In this document: positions 17,605 to 26,749 of the stretch, in pieces
How positions within the stretch are numbered: position 1 is the stretch's first letter
Layout of the letters: every line of letters begins with the position of its first letter
Origin: Planctomycetota bacterium
Lineage (GTDB): Bacteria; Planctomycetota; Planctomycetia; Pirellulales; UBA1268
Direction of reading: 5' to 3'
DNA: 64,000 nucleotides
Assembly: GCA_003669585.1 (NCBI GenBank)
Contig: QWOQ01000011.1
Location: forward strand, 186,001-250,000
The notes under the pieces: generated by a model
What the model was told of the DNA's origin: nothing
Database searches by the model: none
The model's input: the letters and a program-made list of their open reading frames with translations, nothing else
Program-made: the position numbers and the translations under genes

Positions 17605-18885
17605 ATGGTGTTGGATTTTTCAAACCTATCGAACCTTTCCAATCATGTCTCCACGTTGGCCGATTTGGTTCGCCGTCCGAGCGTGAATCCAATGGGACGA
17701 GATGTTTCTGGGCCTGAGTATCTCGAGACACGAGTGACAGATTATCTCGTCCAGCGTTTTCTTGATCGAGGAATTCCTTGCGCTCGGCAGCAGGTTGCTC
17801 CTGGGCGAGACAATGTCGTGGCTCGACTGGAAGGCAGTGATGGGGGTGACACGGTGATGCTTTGGGATGCCCACCAAGACACCGTGCCGGTCGAAGGCAT
17901 GACAATCGAACCCTTCTCGCCGGTTGTTCGCAACGGTCGACTGTGGGGACGCGGCGCATGCGATGTGAAGGGAGGCATGGCTGCGATGCTCACGGGACTC
18001 GATCGGCTGTGTGTTATGAAAGCGAAGCACCCGACGATTCTGTTTTCCGCAACCGTGAATGAGGAATTTGGCTTCTCTGGAATCAAGGCACTTACCCGAC
18101 TCTGGTCTTCTGATCGAGCAGACATTCTTCAGGGCGATCATCAGGCCCGAGAACTTCTTCCGCGAATCCCTGACGTGGCGATCGTAGCCGAGCCCACCGA
18201 GTTGAATATTGTCACAACGCACAAAGGAGCCACTCGGTGGCGAATCAAGGTGTACGGCCGCGCCTGCCACAGTGCGTATCCCGAACGCGGCGATAATGCG
18301 ATCTATACTTCGTCGCGAGTGGTTGCTGCCATCGAGACGCTTTCAAGGGAACTTGCAAGACGCAATCCCAGTCATCCGTGCGGTCCGCCAACGCTGAATG
18401 TAGGCACCATACGCGGTGGCTCGGGAGTCAATCTTGTCCCTGATTTTGTGATTCTGGAGATAGAACGGAGACTTGTGCCAGGTGAATCCTCCGACGTCGC
18501 TCGGCGTGAAGTAATCGATCGAGTGCGACACGCAACTCCAGGAGCTCGAGTCGATCACGAGGAGCCGTTTCTTGAAAGTCTGGGATTGCCCGAAGATTCC
18601 GGAGGTGCATTTGTAGAGCGTCTGATTTCGGCAGCACTTGCTACCGGCGTGCATGCGGAAAAACTTTCAGCAAGGTACGGTACCAACGCCAGCGTATTGG
18701 CGGCATCGGGAGTCAAGAGTGTTGTGTTTGGTCCAGGATCGATCGAACAGGCGCATACCGTAGATGAGTGGATCGACCTGGATCAAGTTGATCAAGCCGC
18801 ATCCATTCTGGTTGAGCTAGCGAGTGCTTGGAGTGAAAAGCCTGCAAGGAGAGCCACTCCCCGACCTAGAACACGTCCAGAATAA
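17605..18885 (+). CDS. M20-family metallopeptidase/deacylase (ArgE/DapE/CPG2 type)
   Basis: This is a cytoplasmic di-zinc hydrolase of the M20 family that removes acyl or aminoacyl groups from an unknown substrate. Metal and catalytic residues are visible: H90 and D92 in WDAHQDTVP, D120 in GRGACDVKGGMAAM, and E153-E154 in VNEEFG; a dimerisation domain follows around residues 200-320 (THKGATRWRIKVYGRACHSA). The closing region (GPGSIEQAHTVDEWIDL) contains the last His ligand. The length of 426 aa is normal. It could be an acetylornithine deacetylase, a succinyl-diaminopimelate desuccinylase or a carboxypeptidase; the sequence alone does not decide. Its 3' end overlaps the convergent small gene by 20 nt. 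Confidence 0.88.
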   Translation: MVLDFSNLSNLSNHVSTLADLVRRPSVNPMGRDVSGPEYLETRVTDYLVQRFLDRGIPCARQQVAPGRDNVVARLEGSDGGDTVMLWDAHQDTVPVEGMTIEPFSPVVRNGRLWGRGACDVKGGMAAMLTGLDRLCVMKAKHPTILFSATVNEEFGFSGIKALTRLWSSDRADILQGDHQARELLPRIPDVAIVAEPTELNIVTTHKGATRWRIKVYGRACHSAYPERGDNAIYTSSRVVAAIETLSRELARRNPSHPCGPPTLNVGTIRGGSGVNLVPDFVILEIERRLVPGESSDVARREVIDRVRHATPGARVDHEEPFLESLGLPEDSGGAFVERLISAALATGVHAEKLSARYGTNASVLAASGVKSVVFGPGSIEQAHTVDEWIDLDQVDQAASILVELASAWSEKPARRATPRPRTRPE

Positions 18886-19228
18886 AATGATGTCCTTGAT
18901 GATAGCGGCGCGCTTTTGGATAGTAATTCTGCCAGTCCCGGTTGTAGACAGGAACTCTCATCTCTTGCGGGTATCGATGATAGAGATCTTCGGCGCTGCG
19001 CATGTAGGTATCGGAATAAAAGTTTTGTGGATAGAAGACGTAGGGATAGTGAAAAAAGCGATTCCAATCATGGGTGCTATGAGAGTAGCCCCACTGTCGA
19101 CCAAAGGCCTGCGTACCCTGCTGCCCCGGCGGAGGGTTTCCAGATGGCTGCTGAGCATTGGCGGAGTGAACTCCCGGCACAATCACAGCCGCGAGCAGAA
19201 AAGCGGACACGATTAATTTACATGACAT
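18866..19228 (-). CDS. Small exported Tyr/His-rich protein, planctomycete type
   Basis: This 120-aa protein has a signal peptide (MSCKLIVSAFLLAAVIVPGVHSANA) and a Pro/Gly/Gln-rich linker. After it comes an aromatic-rich body with HDWNRFFHYPYVFYPQNF and several Tyr, Trp and His residues. Short proteins with this HDWNRF-YPQNF core are frequent in Planctomycetota and are sometimes labelled calmodulin-binding in annotations; I have no basis for that function. It is probably exported and may be associated with the cell surface. It is in the same direction as the upstream MBL-fold gene, 280 nt away, and overlaps the end of the convergent M20 gene. Confidence 0.75.
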   Translation of the reverse strand: MSCKLIVSAFLLAAVIVPGVHSANAQQPSGNPPPGQQGTQAFGRQWGYSHSTHDWNRFFHYPYVFYPQNFYSDTYMRSAEDLYHRYPQEMRVPVYNRDWQNYYPKARRYHQGHHFILDVF

Positions 19229-19508
19229 CCATCACCCCCCTAAAATAGTGCGCTGATTCTTAGAAAAAGCAGTCGATTCACCGGGTGGTCGAACGATGTG
19301 TGCCCCACCTGCTCCCTCTCAAGAAACCATCGGCAGGCGATGCAACCGTTCTTCATGGTTTTTTCGGCAAAATCGGTCGGATCGGTAAAGACGGAAAGTC
19401 TTGGCAGAGATTTCCGATTGAAGTTGTGGCAAGAATCTGCAAAAGAGCATTGTGGGAGCCGAGCCTGGACGTCACAAAAGTCTTTGCTGGCCAACCAACG
19501 AAGAGTTT

Positions 19509-20480
19509 TCAGGAACGTTTGAGCGACTGCGGAATTCGCAACTCATCGGGCATTCGACCTTCGGCAAGTTCTTTGTCCCACTGGGCCATCAGTGGCCATT
19601 CCGGCGCACAAGTTCCGAAGTCGGCAAGCTGAAGATAGCCCCGCAGGCGAAGGATGGTAGCGGCTAAAAGCGCATCATCTTTTCGAAAGATCGGCCCGTG
19701 GCTCGGCAGCAACCATGTCACATCACTCGCCGCAATCTTTTCAAGAGAGCGAATAAACGATGGAATATCGCTGCCATGGTGCGCATCGATCGCACCCACG
19801 GAACCGTCGCGATAAATGTTGTCTCCTGACAACAGAAGGTTGTCCACGCGAAACGCAAGTTGACTATCTGTATGGCCGGGTGTGTGCCACACCTGCAGTT
19901 GCAATGAGCCAACGTCAATTGTATCCCCATCGACAACCGTTCGATCGACTTTGATTGGAGGCATATCGAGATGAATGCCCTGCGCGGAAATCTCTGCGAA
20001 TGTTTTGATTCGATCCCCAGACTCGAGCGCCTCAACCGCTTTGACGTGCGCGATCACCGGAGCCTTGAGAATGGTTTTTGCCTTTGAAAGTCCTTGAATG
20101 TGATCCACGTCTGCGTGTGTGGCAATCAATGCCCGGCACTGTGAAAGCGGAAAGTCCATCTGACGGATCATTTCAATGATCTCATCAACATTTTCGGAAT
20201 AGCCAATATCCACAAGCGCCCAAGATCGATCGTCATACACAAGATAGACATTGCACCCGATTCGCCATCCCGCCTGATGGTTCAATTCAATGACCCCGGG
20301 AAAGAGAGGACGTCGTGCAAGCATAGGTGGAAGACTCCAGAACGGTGTGCAATTGCCAAGTGAGCGATGGTGAACGACACTCGACGAGCCCCGAGAGAGT
20401 TTCGATGTCCATGACGGCAGAAAAGAAAATTCCGGCGTCTGGCAGATGAGTTCTCGCGTGGTGTTTGTCGACACACTCAT
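19509..20480 (-). CDS. Metallo-beta-lactamase-fold hydrolase
   Basis: This is an MBL-fold metal-dependent hydrolase of unknown substrate. The metal motif reads [10 protein letters not shown], an HxDxDH form in place of HxHxDH, followed by [10 protein letters not shown] (His), [12 protein letters not shown] (bridging Asp) and LLPSHGP (last His). The Ala-Asp replacement of the second His means one metal site may be altered. The first 52 residues before [14 protein letters not shown] (ATG at 20324) look unlike the fold and that internal ATG is a credible alternative start, giving 271 aa. Glyoxalase-II-like and lactonase roles are possible. It is transcribed away from the GTPase gene at 20564. 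Confidence 0.85.
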   Translation of the reverse strand: MSVSTNTTRELICQTPEFSFLPSWTSKLSRGSSSVVHHRSLGNCTPFWSLPPMLARRPLFPGVIELNHQAGWRIGCNVYLVYDDRSWALVDIGYSENVDEIIEMIRQMDFPLSQCRALIATHADVDHIQGLSKAKTILKAPVIAHVKAVEALESGDRIKTFAEISAQGIHLDMPPIKVDRTVVDGDTIDVGSLQLQVWHTPGHTDSQLAFRVDNLLLSGDNIYRDGSVGAIDAHHGSDIPSFIRSLEKIAASDVTWLLPSHGPIFRKDDALLAATILRLRGYLQLADFGTCAPEWPLMAQWDKELAEGRMPDELRIPQSLKRS

Positions 20481-20563
20481 TACGCAGTGTAGCGCGATGG
20501 GATTTGAGGAACAACCGGACCTGTGTCCGGCTCAGGTGAAACCGGTCGGCTGGAGATCTGGAA

Positions 20564-22384
20564 GTGAGCCATGAGGTTGATCTACGGCACTCTGAATGCC
20601 CCCTCTTTTTTGCATGGGCCTTTGACGTGCAACGACTCTGCGAGATTACTCGCCTCCTTGAGCCGACTGCGGAACTTCTGAAAATCTCGGAAAACGTATC
20701 GCGAAGTTGGCGAGGACTCCTGTTTTCAAAACTTGAACCACAACTCACTCGCAAGCCTGTGCTGGTAGTTGCTGTGTGCGGTGGAACCAACACAGGGAAA
20801 AGTTTCGTTGCCAATTATCTTGCCGGAACATCGATGAGTCGATCTGTTCCCGAGGCGGCTCGCACGCTGCACCCAGTTGCCAGCCTGCCTCAAGGAATGT
20901 CGGTCACGATGCCAGTGCATGAATTGTTTCCAGGTTTTGTTCCATTTCGATGGAGCAGTGACTCCGATGCGATTCAGGAGTGCGATGAACATCGGATCGT
21001 ATGGCGTGAGGATGAAACAGGACGACAGTCACAGCGGCTCATCATTCTTGACACGCCAGATGTAGATGGGCCGCTCAGAGAAAACTGGCGGCGGGCAGAA
21101 TTAGTTCGAGACAGTGCCGACGTAATCGTTGCCGTGCTCACTCAGCAAAAATACAACGACGCTGCCGTGCGTGAATTTTTCGCCGCTGCGGGCGCTGCCC
21201 ACAAAGAGGTGCTGATTGTGTTTAACATGCTGAGTCTTCCAGAGCAGCAAGAAACTGCAATCGGTTGGCTCAGCACCTTTCGCATGGAAACGGGAATCGA
21301 ACCACTCGCAGTGTATATGGTTCCATGGAATCGTTCGGCTGCCGATTCAGGCACGCTTCGTATCTGTGATGCTTCAGCAACGCGTGACATTCTTCGAGAT
21401 TTATCGGAACTCGAAATTGATCGAATCAAAATTCGTTCAATGAAAGGCAGCCTCGCTCTGGTGCTTGACGAGTCGGTAGGGGTGCCGGCCTGGTTGGAAG
21501 CGATAGAGTCTCAGTCAAAACAGTGGCAGAAAATACGTCAAACGATTGCCAATGAAGTGCGAGTAGAGGTGTCACTTCCACCGGCTCCACGAGAGATTAT
21601 CTGGAACGAAATCTGGGAATGGCTCGAGCCGCGTCGTTCGTCAATCGATTTGAAAGTGAGCAAAGTCTACTCAAGCCTTGGGCGAAAAATTCTCTGGATG
21701 GGTCGCAAAGTAGGGGTACTCAAGAGCCAGGAACAAAAACAGGAAGACTTTGCTGCAATCGAACTCGACGCGCTGACGAAGGCGATGAGCGATCTTGTCG
21801 ATCGCCTCGACATACTCCGCACTCGCAGCACACAGCTTCATGGCATTCTCAACCACGCATTCGTGGAAGTTGACCGAAGCGATTGGTACGCCGATCTCGA
21901 GCGTCGTCACAAAGTATTGCCGCTGGTTTCCGACGACTATCGAAAGTTTGTACGATCCGAACTCGATCGGTATGCGAAGGACAATCCCGGCGCGATTGAC
22001 TTTATCAAACATCTACTCACAGCTGCCGCGGTCGCACGGCCGGTCGTTACGATTGGGCTCTTTACAGCCGGTGCCGCAGGAGCGGCGATGGGCATGGGGT
22101 TCGTGCATCATATAGGAGATATTTTGGTTGGAACTGCGACCTCGCTGGCTGGAGAGGGAGCTATCGGACTCACCGCGTCAAGCCTGAAGCCGTTGCTTGA
22201 ATCACTTTTTGCAGGCTGGTCGTCCGAAAGGGCAAGAGTCCTTGCACGCACCCTTGAAGAGGTCGTTTTGGGGGATCTCCTCACGGAAATCGATCAGCGT
22301 GCGTGCTGTGGCTCGCAATCTATTCTCAACGAAGCGAGATTGCTTGTGCGGTCATTGCGTGAGGCATCTACGCATTCAATGTAA
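20564..22384 (+). CDS. Large membrane-associated GTPase, first of a pair
   Basis: This is a 606-aa P-loop GTPase-like protein. The Walker A/G1 is GGTNTGKSFVANYLAG at about residue 73, and the G3 motif is LDTPDVDGP at about 163. Where a G4 NKxD is expected the sequence reads VFNMLSL, so base specificity may be altered. A charged, probably helical middle section (about 300-450) is followed by a Gly/Ala-rich hydrophobic segment (VVTIGLFTAGAAGAAMGMGF) that could enter the membrane. Its layout recalls the dynamin-like and YfjP/Era-related GTPases. GTG is the start, with GGAG 8 nt upstream. It is 32 nt upstream of a second GTPase of similar design. Confidence 0.8.
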   Translation: MSHEVDLRHSECPLFFAWAFDVQRLCEITRLLEPTAELLKISENVSRSWRGLLFSKLEPQLTRKPVLVVAVCGGTNTGKSFVANYLAGTSMSRSVPEAARTLHPVASLPQGMSVTMPVHELFPGFVPFRWSSDSDAIQECDEHRIVWREDETGRQSQRLIILDTPDVDGPLRENWRRAELVRDSADVIVAVLTQQKYNDAAVREFFAAAGAAHKEVLIVFNMLSLPEQQETAIGWLSTFRMETGIEPLAVYMVPWNRSAADSGTLRICDASATRDILRDLSELEIDRIKIRSMKGSLALVLDESVGVPAWLEAIESQSKQWQKIRQTIANEVRVEVSLPPAPREIIWNEIWEWLEPRRSSIDLKVSKVYSSLGRKILWMGRKVGVLKSQEQKQEDFAAIELDALTKAMSDLVDRLDILRTRSTQLHGILNHAFVEVDRSDWYADLERRHKVLPLVSDDYRKFVRSELDRYAKDNPGAIDFIKHLLTAAAVARPVVTIGLFTAGAAGAAMGMGFVHHIGDILVGTATSLAGEGAIGLTASSLKPLLESLFAGWSSERARVLARTLEEVVLGDLLTEIDQRACCGSQSILNEARLLVRSLREASTHSM

Positions 22385-22416
22385 CCCGAGAGAGAAGCGG
22401 CAACATACCCGGCCAC

Positions 22417-24348
22417 ATGTTTAGGACGCGCAGCAAAGAGGATCTAAAACAGATGCCATTTTCCACACCTCATACAAGAGAGATAGCAAAATCTCTTGCC
22501 GCATCTGTGTCGAACGAAGATGAAAGTTCACGTGAATTTTCCGCGTTTGACGAATTGATTGCATCAATGGATGTGTGGTCCGATTCGCTTTTGCAGTGGC
22601 CGCCTGCCGCGGCAGTGCGTGCAGCATGGTCTGAAGTGCACGATCGTCTAGCGAGTGCGAGTCGGGAACAATCCCGAATGCTCGTTGTTGGAATTGTGGG
22701 GGGGACTGGAACCGGAAAAAGTACGCTTGTCAATGCACTTGCCTGCCGGAATGTCAGCACTGCGGGCGATCAAATGCGTCCCACGACCGTTCATCCTGTC
22801 GTGATTGCACCGGAGCGAGCCGATCTCTCGTGGCTTCCTCTCCAGGAAATAAATGCTCGTGTTGTGAACAGCGACGCAGAAAGTATTTCCCAGATTATTC
22901 TCATTGACTGTCCCGATCCCGACACGCAGCCAACAATCACAAGCTCACCGACGCATGCGGTTCGACCAAGTGACTCGAATCAGAATCGACAATTGCTTGA
23001 GAAGGTATTGCCTCTGTGCGATGTGTTGTTTTTAGTATCGACGGCCCAAAAGTATCGATCATGGGTTGTTGCAAAAGAGCTGGCTGCTTTTGCCCCTGGT
23101 CGACCGGTGCTTTTTGTTCAAACCCACGCATCTCGCGATCCCGATATTCGTGAGGACTGGAAGCGAGAACTCGTCTCTCAGGGATTCTCCGTACCCATTA
23201 TTTTTCGACTCGATGCGGTAGAGGCGAATCGACGACACGCTGTTGGAGAACAACCCGACCAAGGCTTTCAGGAAATTCTTGACGCGATCTCCTTTGAACT
23301 CAACCAGCGGGGTGCCCGTCGAGTGCGTCGCACCGGAAGTCTCGATTTAGCGGGCTGGTTTTTGCGCAGCGTTCGCAGTTCACTCGAAGATTTACGAGAA
23401 CCAGTTGCGGCACTTGCAAGCGGAATTCGTTTGCAACGACAGTCGCTCGAATCGCAGATGGCACGCGCGATCGGAACAGAATTGGTGTCGTGTCGTTCGG
23501 CATGGCAGCAGGTGCTTGTCACGGATGTGCTCCAGCAGTGGCAGGGAGGTCCATTTTCAATGTTCCTTCATGCGATCGTTGCAATCGGATCTTTGTGGCC
23601 GCGATTGGCATCTCTTCCGGGAGGCATGGTGAGCAGAATACTCACCAACTCGCGCGGCGTGAGGATGGTAACGACAGTTCCACAGTGGCATTCAATCGCT
23701 GAAATTGGAATTTCACAAGCTGCCGTTGAGAGATCCAGAAGCATTTTGTCTGGCATGGCTGCACGCGCTGCTATTCATGAGCCGTTGGTTGGTCGCGTGA
23801 AGTTTGAGAATTCTCGTGAGAGCGACACCATTGCCGGGCTTCTGGGTCGCACAGATGCATGGCTTTCAACAGGAGTTCAGCGACTTCTCTCAACGCGAAG
23901 AGCAGAAGTTGCTGGGCAAGGGTTTCGCCTGATCTTCGAACTGCTTTTTAGTGGCATGGTGGCATGCGTTTTAGGCCGAGCGGCATGGGGATTTTTTTAT
24001 GGACAACTCTGGCTCGGACAATCATCAGAGGGAACTGGTTTTCTCCAAGAATCATTGGTGTGGATGATTCTTTGGGGATTGGTACTTCGATGGCTCGTGC
24101 TGATGAGGCTTCGAATCGGTTTGAATCGCGACATTGATCAGCTTGTTCAAACGCTTTCTCAAGCACAACCAACAGGCCCGCTGCTGGCAGATTTTGAAGA
24201 GGCCGCAATTCGTACCAGCGAATTCATCGCTCGTGGTGATGCAATTGAGGCCGAATGGTCTGCGATCTCTTTGCGATTGACAGAGCATCTCGGTCCACTC
24301 GGTCGACTCACGGAGGAAGCAGCATGCGATCGTTTGCGGAATTCTTGA
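22417..24348 (+). CDS. Large membrane GTPase, second of a pair
   Basis: This is a 643-aa P-loop GTPase-like protein, apparently paralogous to its upstream neighbour. G1 is GGTGTGKSTLVNALACR (about residue 92), a threonine-containing switch region follows (MRPTTVHPVV), and the G3 position reads LIDCPDPDTQP. The G4 position reads VQTHASRD, not NKxD. The C-terminal third has two hydrophobic segments (LIFELLFSGMVACVLG and SLVWMILWGLVLRWLVLM), so it is likely membrane-bound. An internal ATG at 22453 is an alternative start. The last 25 nt overlap the ABC transporter gene, so the GTPases and the transporter are probably co-transcribed. Confidence 0.8.
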   Translation: MFRTRSKEDLKQMPFSTPHTREIAKSLAASVSNEDESSREFSAFDELIASMDVWSDSLLQWPPAAAVRAAWSEVHDRLASASREQSRMLVVGIVGGTGTGKSTLVNALACRNVSTAGDQMRPTTVHPVVIAPERADLSWLPLQEINARVVNSDAESISQIILIDCPDPDTQPTITSSPTHAVRPSDSNQNRQLLEKVLPLCDVLFLVSTAQKYRSWVVAKELAAFAPGRPVLFVQTHASRDPDIREDWKRELVSQGFSVPIIFRLDAVEANRRHAVGEQPDQGFQEILDAISFELNQRGARRVRRTGSLDLAGWFLRSVRSSLEDLREPVAALASGIRLQRQSLESQMARAIGTELVSCRSAWQQVLVTDVLQQWQGGPFSMFLHAIVAIGSLWPRLASLPGGMVSRILTNSRGVRMVTTVPQWHSIAEIGISQAAVERSRSILSGMAARAAIHEPLVGRVKFENSRESDTIAGLLGRTDAWLSTGVQRLLSTRRAEVAGQGFRLIFELLFSGMVACVLGRAAWGFFYGQLWLGQSSEGTGFLQESLVWMILWGLVLRWLVLMRLRIGLNRDIDQLVQTLSQAQPTGPLLADFEEAAIRTSEFIARGDAIEAEWSAISLRLTEHLGPLGRLTEEAACDRLRNS

Positions 24349-25817
24349 CAGCGATTCTTTTTTCATTGGCCTGTTGCGTGGAATGCAACGCCGATGATTT
24401 GAATCGCATCCGTGAACGAGGCGAACTTGTGTGGGCTGCCGATCAAGAAGGAGGTGCACCCTACGTTTTTCCAGACACAGAAAATCCCTCAAAGGTGATT
24501 GGCTTTGAGGTTGAACTTGCAGAGATGGTGGCCGGTGAGCTCGGAGTGAAAGCTCGTTTTCAGCAAGGACAATGGGAACGGTTGCCGCTTCTGCTGGGGC
24601 GTTCTGCAGATTGCTGCATAAACGGAATTGAAATGACGCCCGAACGGTCGAGAGATTATCGATGCTCGCGTCCGTATTACGCCTTCGGTCTTCAGTTTCT
24701 CGCCCCGAAAGATGGACCACTTGATGCCGTCAACACACTTTTGCACCCGGGGCCACAAGGTCCGTGGCGAGTGGGAGTATTGACCGGCTCGGCAGCCGAA
24801 ATGTGGGTGAGCACTCAAGTAAACCTTTTCGCGGTGTCGTATGACAATTGCGTTGCAGCAACGGATCACGTTGTCAGCGGATCAATCGACGCGGTCCTTC
24901 AGGACGATTGCTTCGTCAGTTGGTACTCCGATCGATATCCATCGCTGCGGGCCGTTGGCAGGCCATTCGACGGCGGTTTCTACACGATTCTTACATCAAA
25001 AAGCACGCCGCTGTTGTCAGCAGCACTGAACGATGCCCTTGGGACGATCATTACCGATGGACGGCTGAAGCAGCTCTATGACCGATGGGATTTGGCGGGG
25101 CACCAACAAGTGACCTTGGTGCGACATGCGTCGGAAATGATACCGGCAGTGCGTAGTTCGTGGATCGAGTTCCTTTACGAAGTTATGCCGTTGTTGTTTC
25201 AATCGGCAGGCATGACCGTGCTTCTGTCTTTCCTCTCAATGCCAATGGCCATTGGCATTGGATTGGCAATCGCTGTTGGCAGGCTTTACGGTCCTCCGAT
25301 GGTGAGGCCTCTGCTTGTAGGGTATGTCGAACTGGTGCGAGGCACCCCGCTGATGCTTCAACTCTACGCAATCTTTTTTTTACTGCCAATGATTGGATTA
25401 ACGCTTCCTGCAATCGTTGCGGCGATTGTAGGATTGACAATCAACTACTCGTCATACGAATCGGAAATCTATCGCGCTGGCCTGCGTGCGGTCTCACCGG
25501 GGCAGATTGAGGCGGCAATGTCGCTTGGGATGACCCGTCGGCAGGCGCTTTGGAAAGTTGTGATCCCGCAGGCTGCACGGATTGTCATGCCTGCGGTAAC
25601 AAGTGATTTTATCGCACTCTTTAAAGACACGAGCGTTTGTTCTGTGGTGACGGTCATCGAATTGACAAAAAGATACAGCGTGCTTGCAATGTCAACGGGA
25701 AGGATCGTCGAGCTTTCGATGATAACAGCGATTCTCTATCTTCTTATGAGTTGGCCAATGTCTATGCTTGTGCAGCGCCTCGAAAATCGTCTCGATACGA
25801 ATCGGCATTACAACTGA
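24324..25817 (+). CDS. Amino-acid ABC transporter, fused substrate-binding and permease protein
   Basis: This 497-aa protein fuses an exported solute-binding domain to an integral permease. After a signal peptide (MRSFAEFLTAILFSLACCVECNA), residues about 30-255 form an SBP_bac_3 domain (LVWAADQEGGAPYVF, CCINGIEMTPERSRDY). Residues about 275-490 form a HisM-type permease with the EAA loop VSPGQIEAAMSLGMTRRQA. Such fusions are known for polar amino-acid importers of the glutamine/histidine class. The frame opens at 24255, but GGAGGA lies 7 nt before the ATG at 24324, where the signal peptide begins. The start lies inside the end of the second GTPase gene; the ATPase follows 43 nt downstream. 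Confidence 0.92.
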   Translation: MRSFAEFLTAILFSLACCVECNADDLNRIRERGELVWAADQEGGAPYVFPDTENPSKVIGFEVELAEMVAGELGVKARFQQGQWERLPLLLGRSADCCINGIEMTPERSRDYRCSRPYYAFGLQFLAPKDGPLDAVNTLLHPGPQGPWRVGVLTGSAAEMWVSTQVNLFAVSYDNCVAATDHVVSGSIDAVLQDDCFVSWYSDRYPSLRAVGRPFDGGFYTILTSKSTPLLSAALNDALGTIITDGRLKQLYDRWDLAGHQQVTLVRHASEMIPAVRSSWIEFLYEVMPLLFQSAGMTVLLSFLSMPMAIGIGLAIAVGRLYGPPMVRPLLVGYVELVRGTPLMLQLYAIFFLLPMIGLTLPAIVAAIVGLTINYSSYESEIYRAGLRAVSPGQIEAAMSLGMTRRQALWKVVIPQAARIVMPAVTSDFIALFKDTSVCSVVTVIELTKRYSVLAMSTGRIVELSMITAILYLLMSWPMSMLVQRLENRLDTNRHYN

Positions 25818-25860
25818 CTTTTGTGATCGTCGGGCGAATTCGAGAAAGGATGAAGCATCG

Positions 25861-26589
25861 GTGATTCTCAACATCAACGCTTTGAGCAAGCGCTACGGAA
25901 ATACGCCAGTCCTTGAAAATGTAAACCTTGCCGTCGAGAAAGGCTCTGTAGCGGTGCTGGTAGGCTCTTCAGGAGGCGGGAAAAGCACGCTTCTTCGCTG
26001 TATCAATGGATTGGAAACCTTTGACTCCGGATCGATAGAGATCTGTGGTCACGAGTTAACCGCTGGGACGCACGCCTCCAACGTACTTGTAAAACTGCGT
26101 CGTGATGTGGGCATGGTTTTTCAGCATTTCAACCTCTTTCCACATCTCTCCGCGTTAGAGAATGTGGCAATGGCCCCAAGACTGGTAGAGCAACTGAGTG
26201 AAGAAGAGGCTTTTCAGCGAGCATCTTCGCTTTTAGACAAGGTTGGACTTGCCGCTCATGTTTTGGCAAAGCCGGCCACGCTTTCCGGTGGACAGCAGCA
26301 ACGGGTTGCGATCGCGAGGTCTCTCGCAATGCGTCCACGGGTCATGCTTTTTGACGAACCAACCAGTGCTCTTGATCCAGAGATGACAGCCGGCATCGTC
26401 GACCTGATTGTCGACCTTGCTGCATCTGGTCAAACGATGGTGATTGTGTCACACGATCGGGATTTTTCACGAATCGTAGATGCACGAGTGTTCGTCATCG
26501 AAAAAGGATGCGTTGCCCGCTGCGGCAGTCCAGCGGAAATCTTTTCCGAGCGTTCAACGCGGAACATTCGATCGGTGCAATACCCTTGA
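25861..26589 (+). CDS. Amino-acid ABC transporter ATP-binding protein
   Basis: This is the ATPase of the polar amino-acid importer encoded just upstream. Walker A is GSSGGGKST, the signature is LSGGQQQRVA, Walker B is VMLFDEPTSALDPE, and the switch His sits in VIVSHDRDF. The frame is open from 25768, but residues before the GTG at 25861 do not resemble the family, and VILNINALSKRYGNTPVL fits the normal N-terminus (242 aa). Substrate is likely glutamine, glutamate, histidine or a related amino acid; the sequence does not decide. The operon ends at the hairpin at 26662-26691. Confidence 0.93.
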   Translation: MILNINALSKRYGNTPVLENVNLAVEKGSVAVLVGSSGGGKSTLLRCINGLETFDSGSIEICGHELTAGTHASNVLVKLRRDVGMVFQHFNLFPHLSALENVAMAPRLVEQLSEEEAFQRASSLLDKVGLAAHVLAKPATLSGGQQQRVAIARSLAMRPRVMLFDEPTSALDPEMTAGIVDLIVDLAASGQTMVIVSHDRDFSRIVDARVFVIEKGCVARCGSPAEIFSERSTRNIRSVQYP

Positions 26590-26653
26590 GATTGCCCCAG
26601 CAGCAATTGTCGTGAAACAATAAAATGGATCTTTGAATTTAAGGGTTTGTGCA

Positions 26654-26691
26654 TAAAAAAACTCCGCCCAGGATTTTTATCCTGGGCGGAG
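26654..26691 (-). terminator. Strong intrinsic terminator
   Basis: CTCCGCCCAGGAT (26662-26674) and ATCCTGGGCGGAG (26679-26691) form a perfect 13-bp GC-rich stem with a TTTT loop. On the minus strand the stem is followed by seven T residues (the A-tract 26655-26661), so it is an intrinsic terminator for the Cys-rich gene 26750-27484. It also lies 73 nt after the ABC transporter ATPase gene and may end that transcript too, though without a T-tract on that strand. Confidence 0.92.
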
Positions 26692-26749
26692 CTCACTGTC
26701 CTAAGTCGGGCAACTGACGACCGACCGAATAAACTTTGTCTACTTCCAA

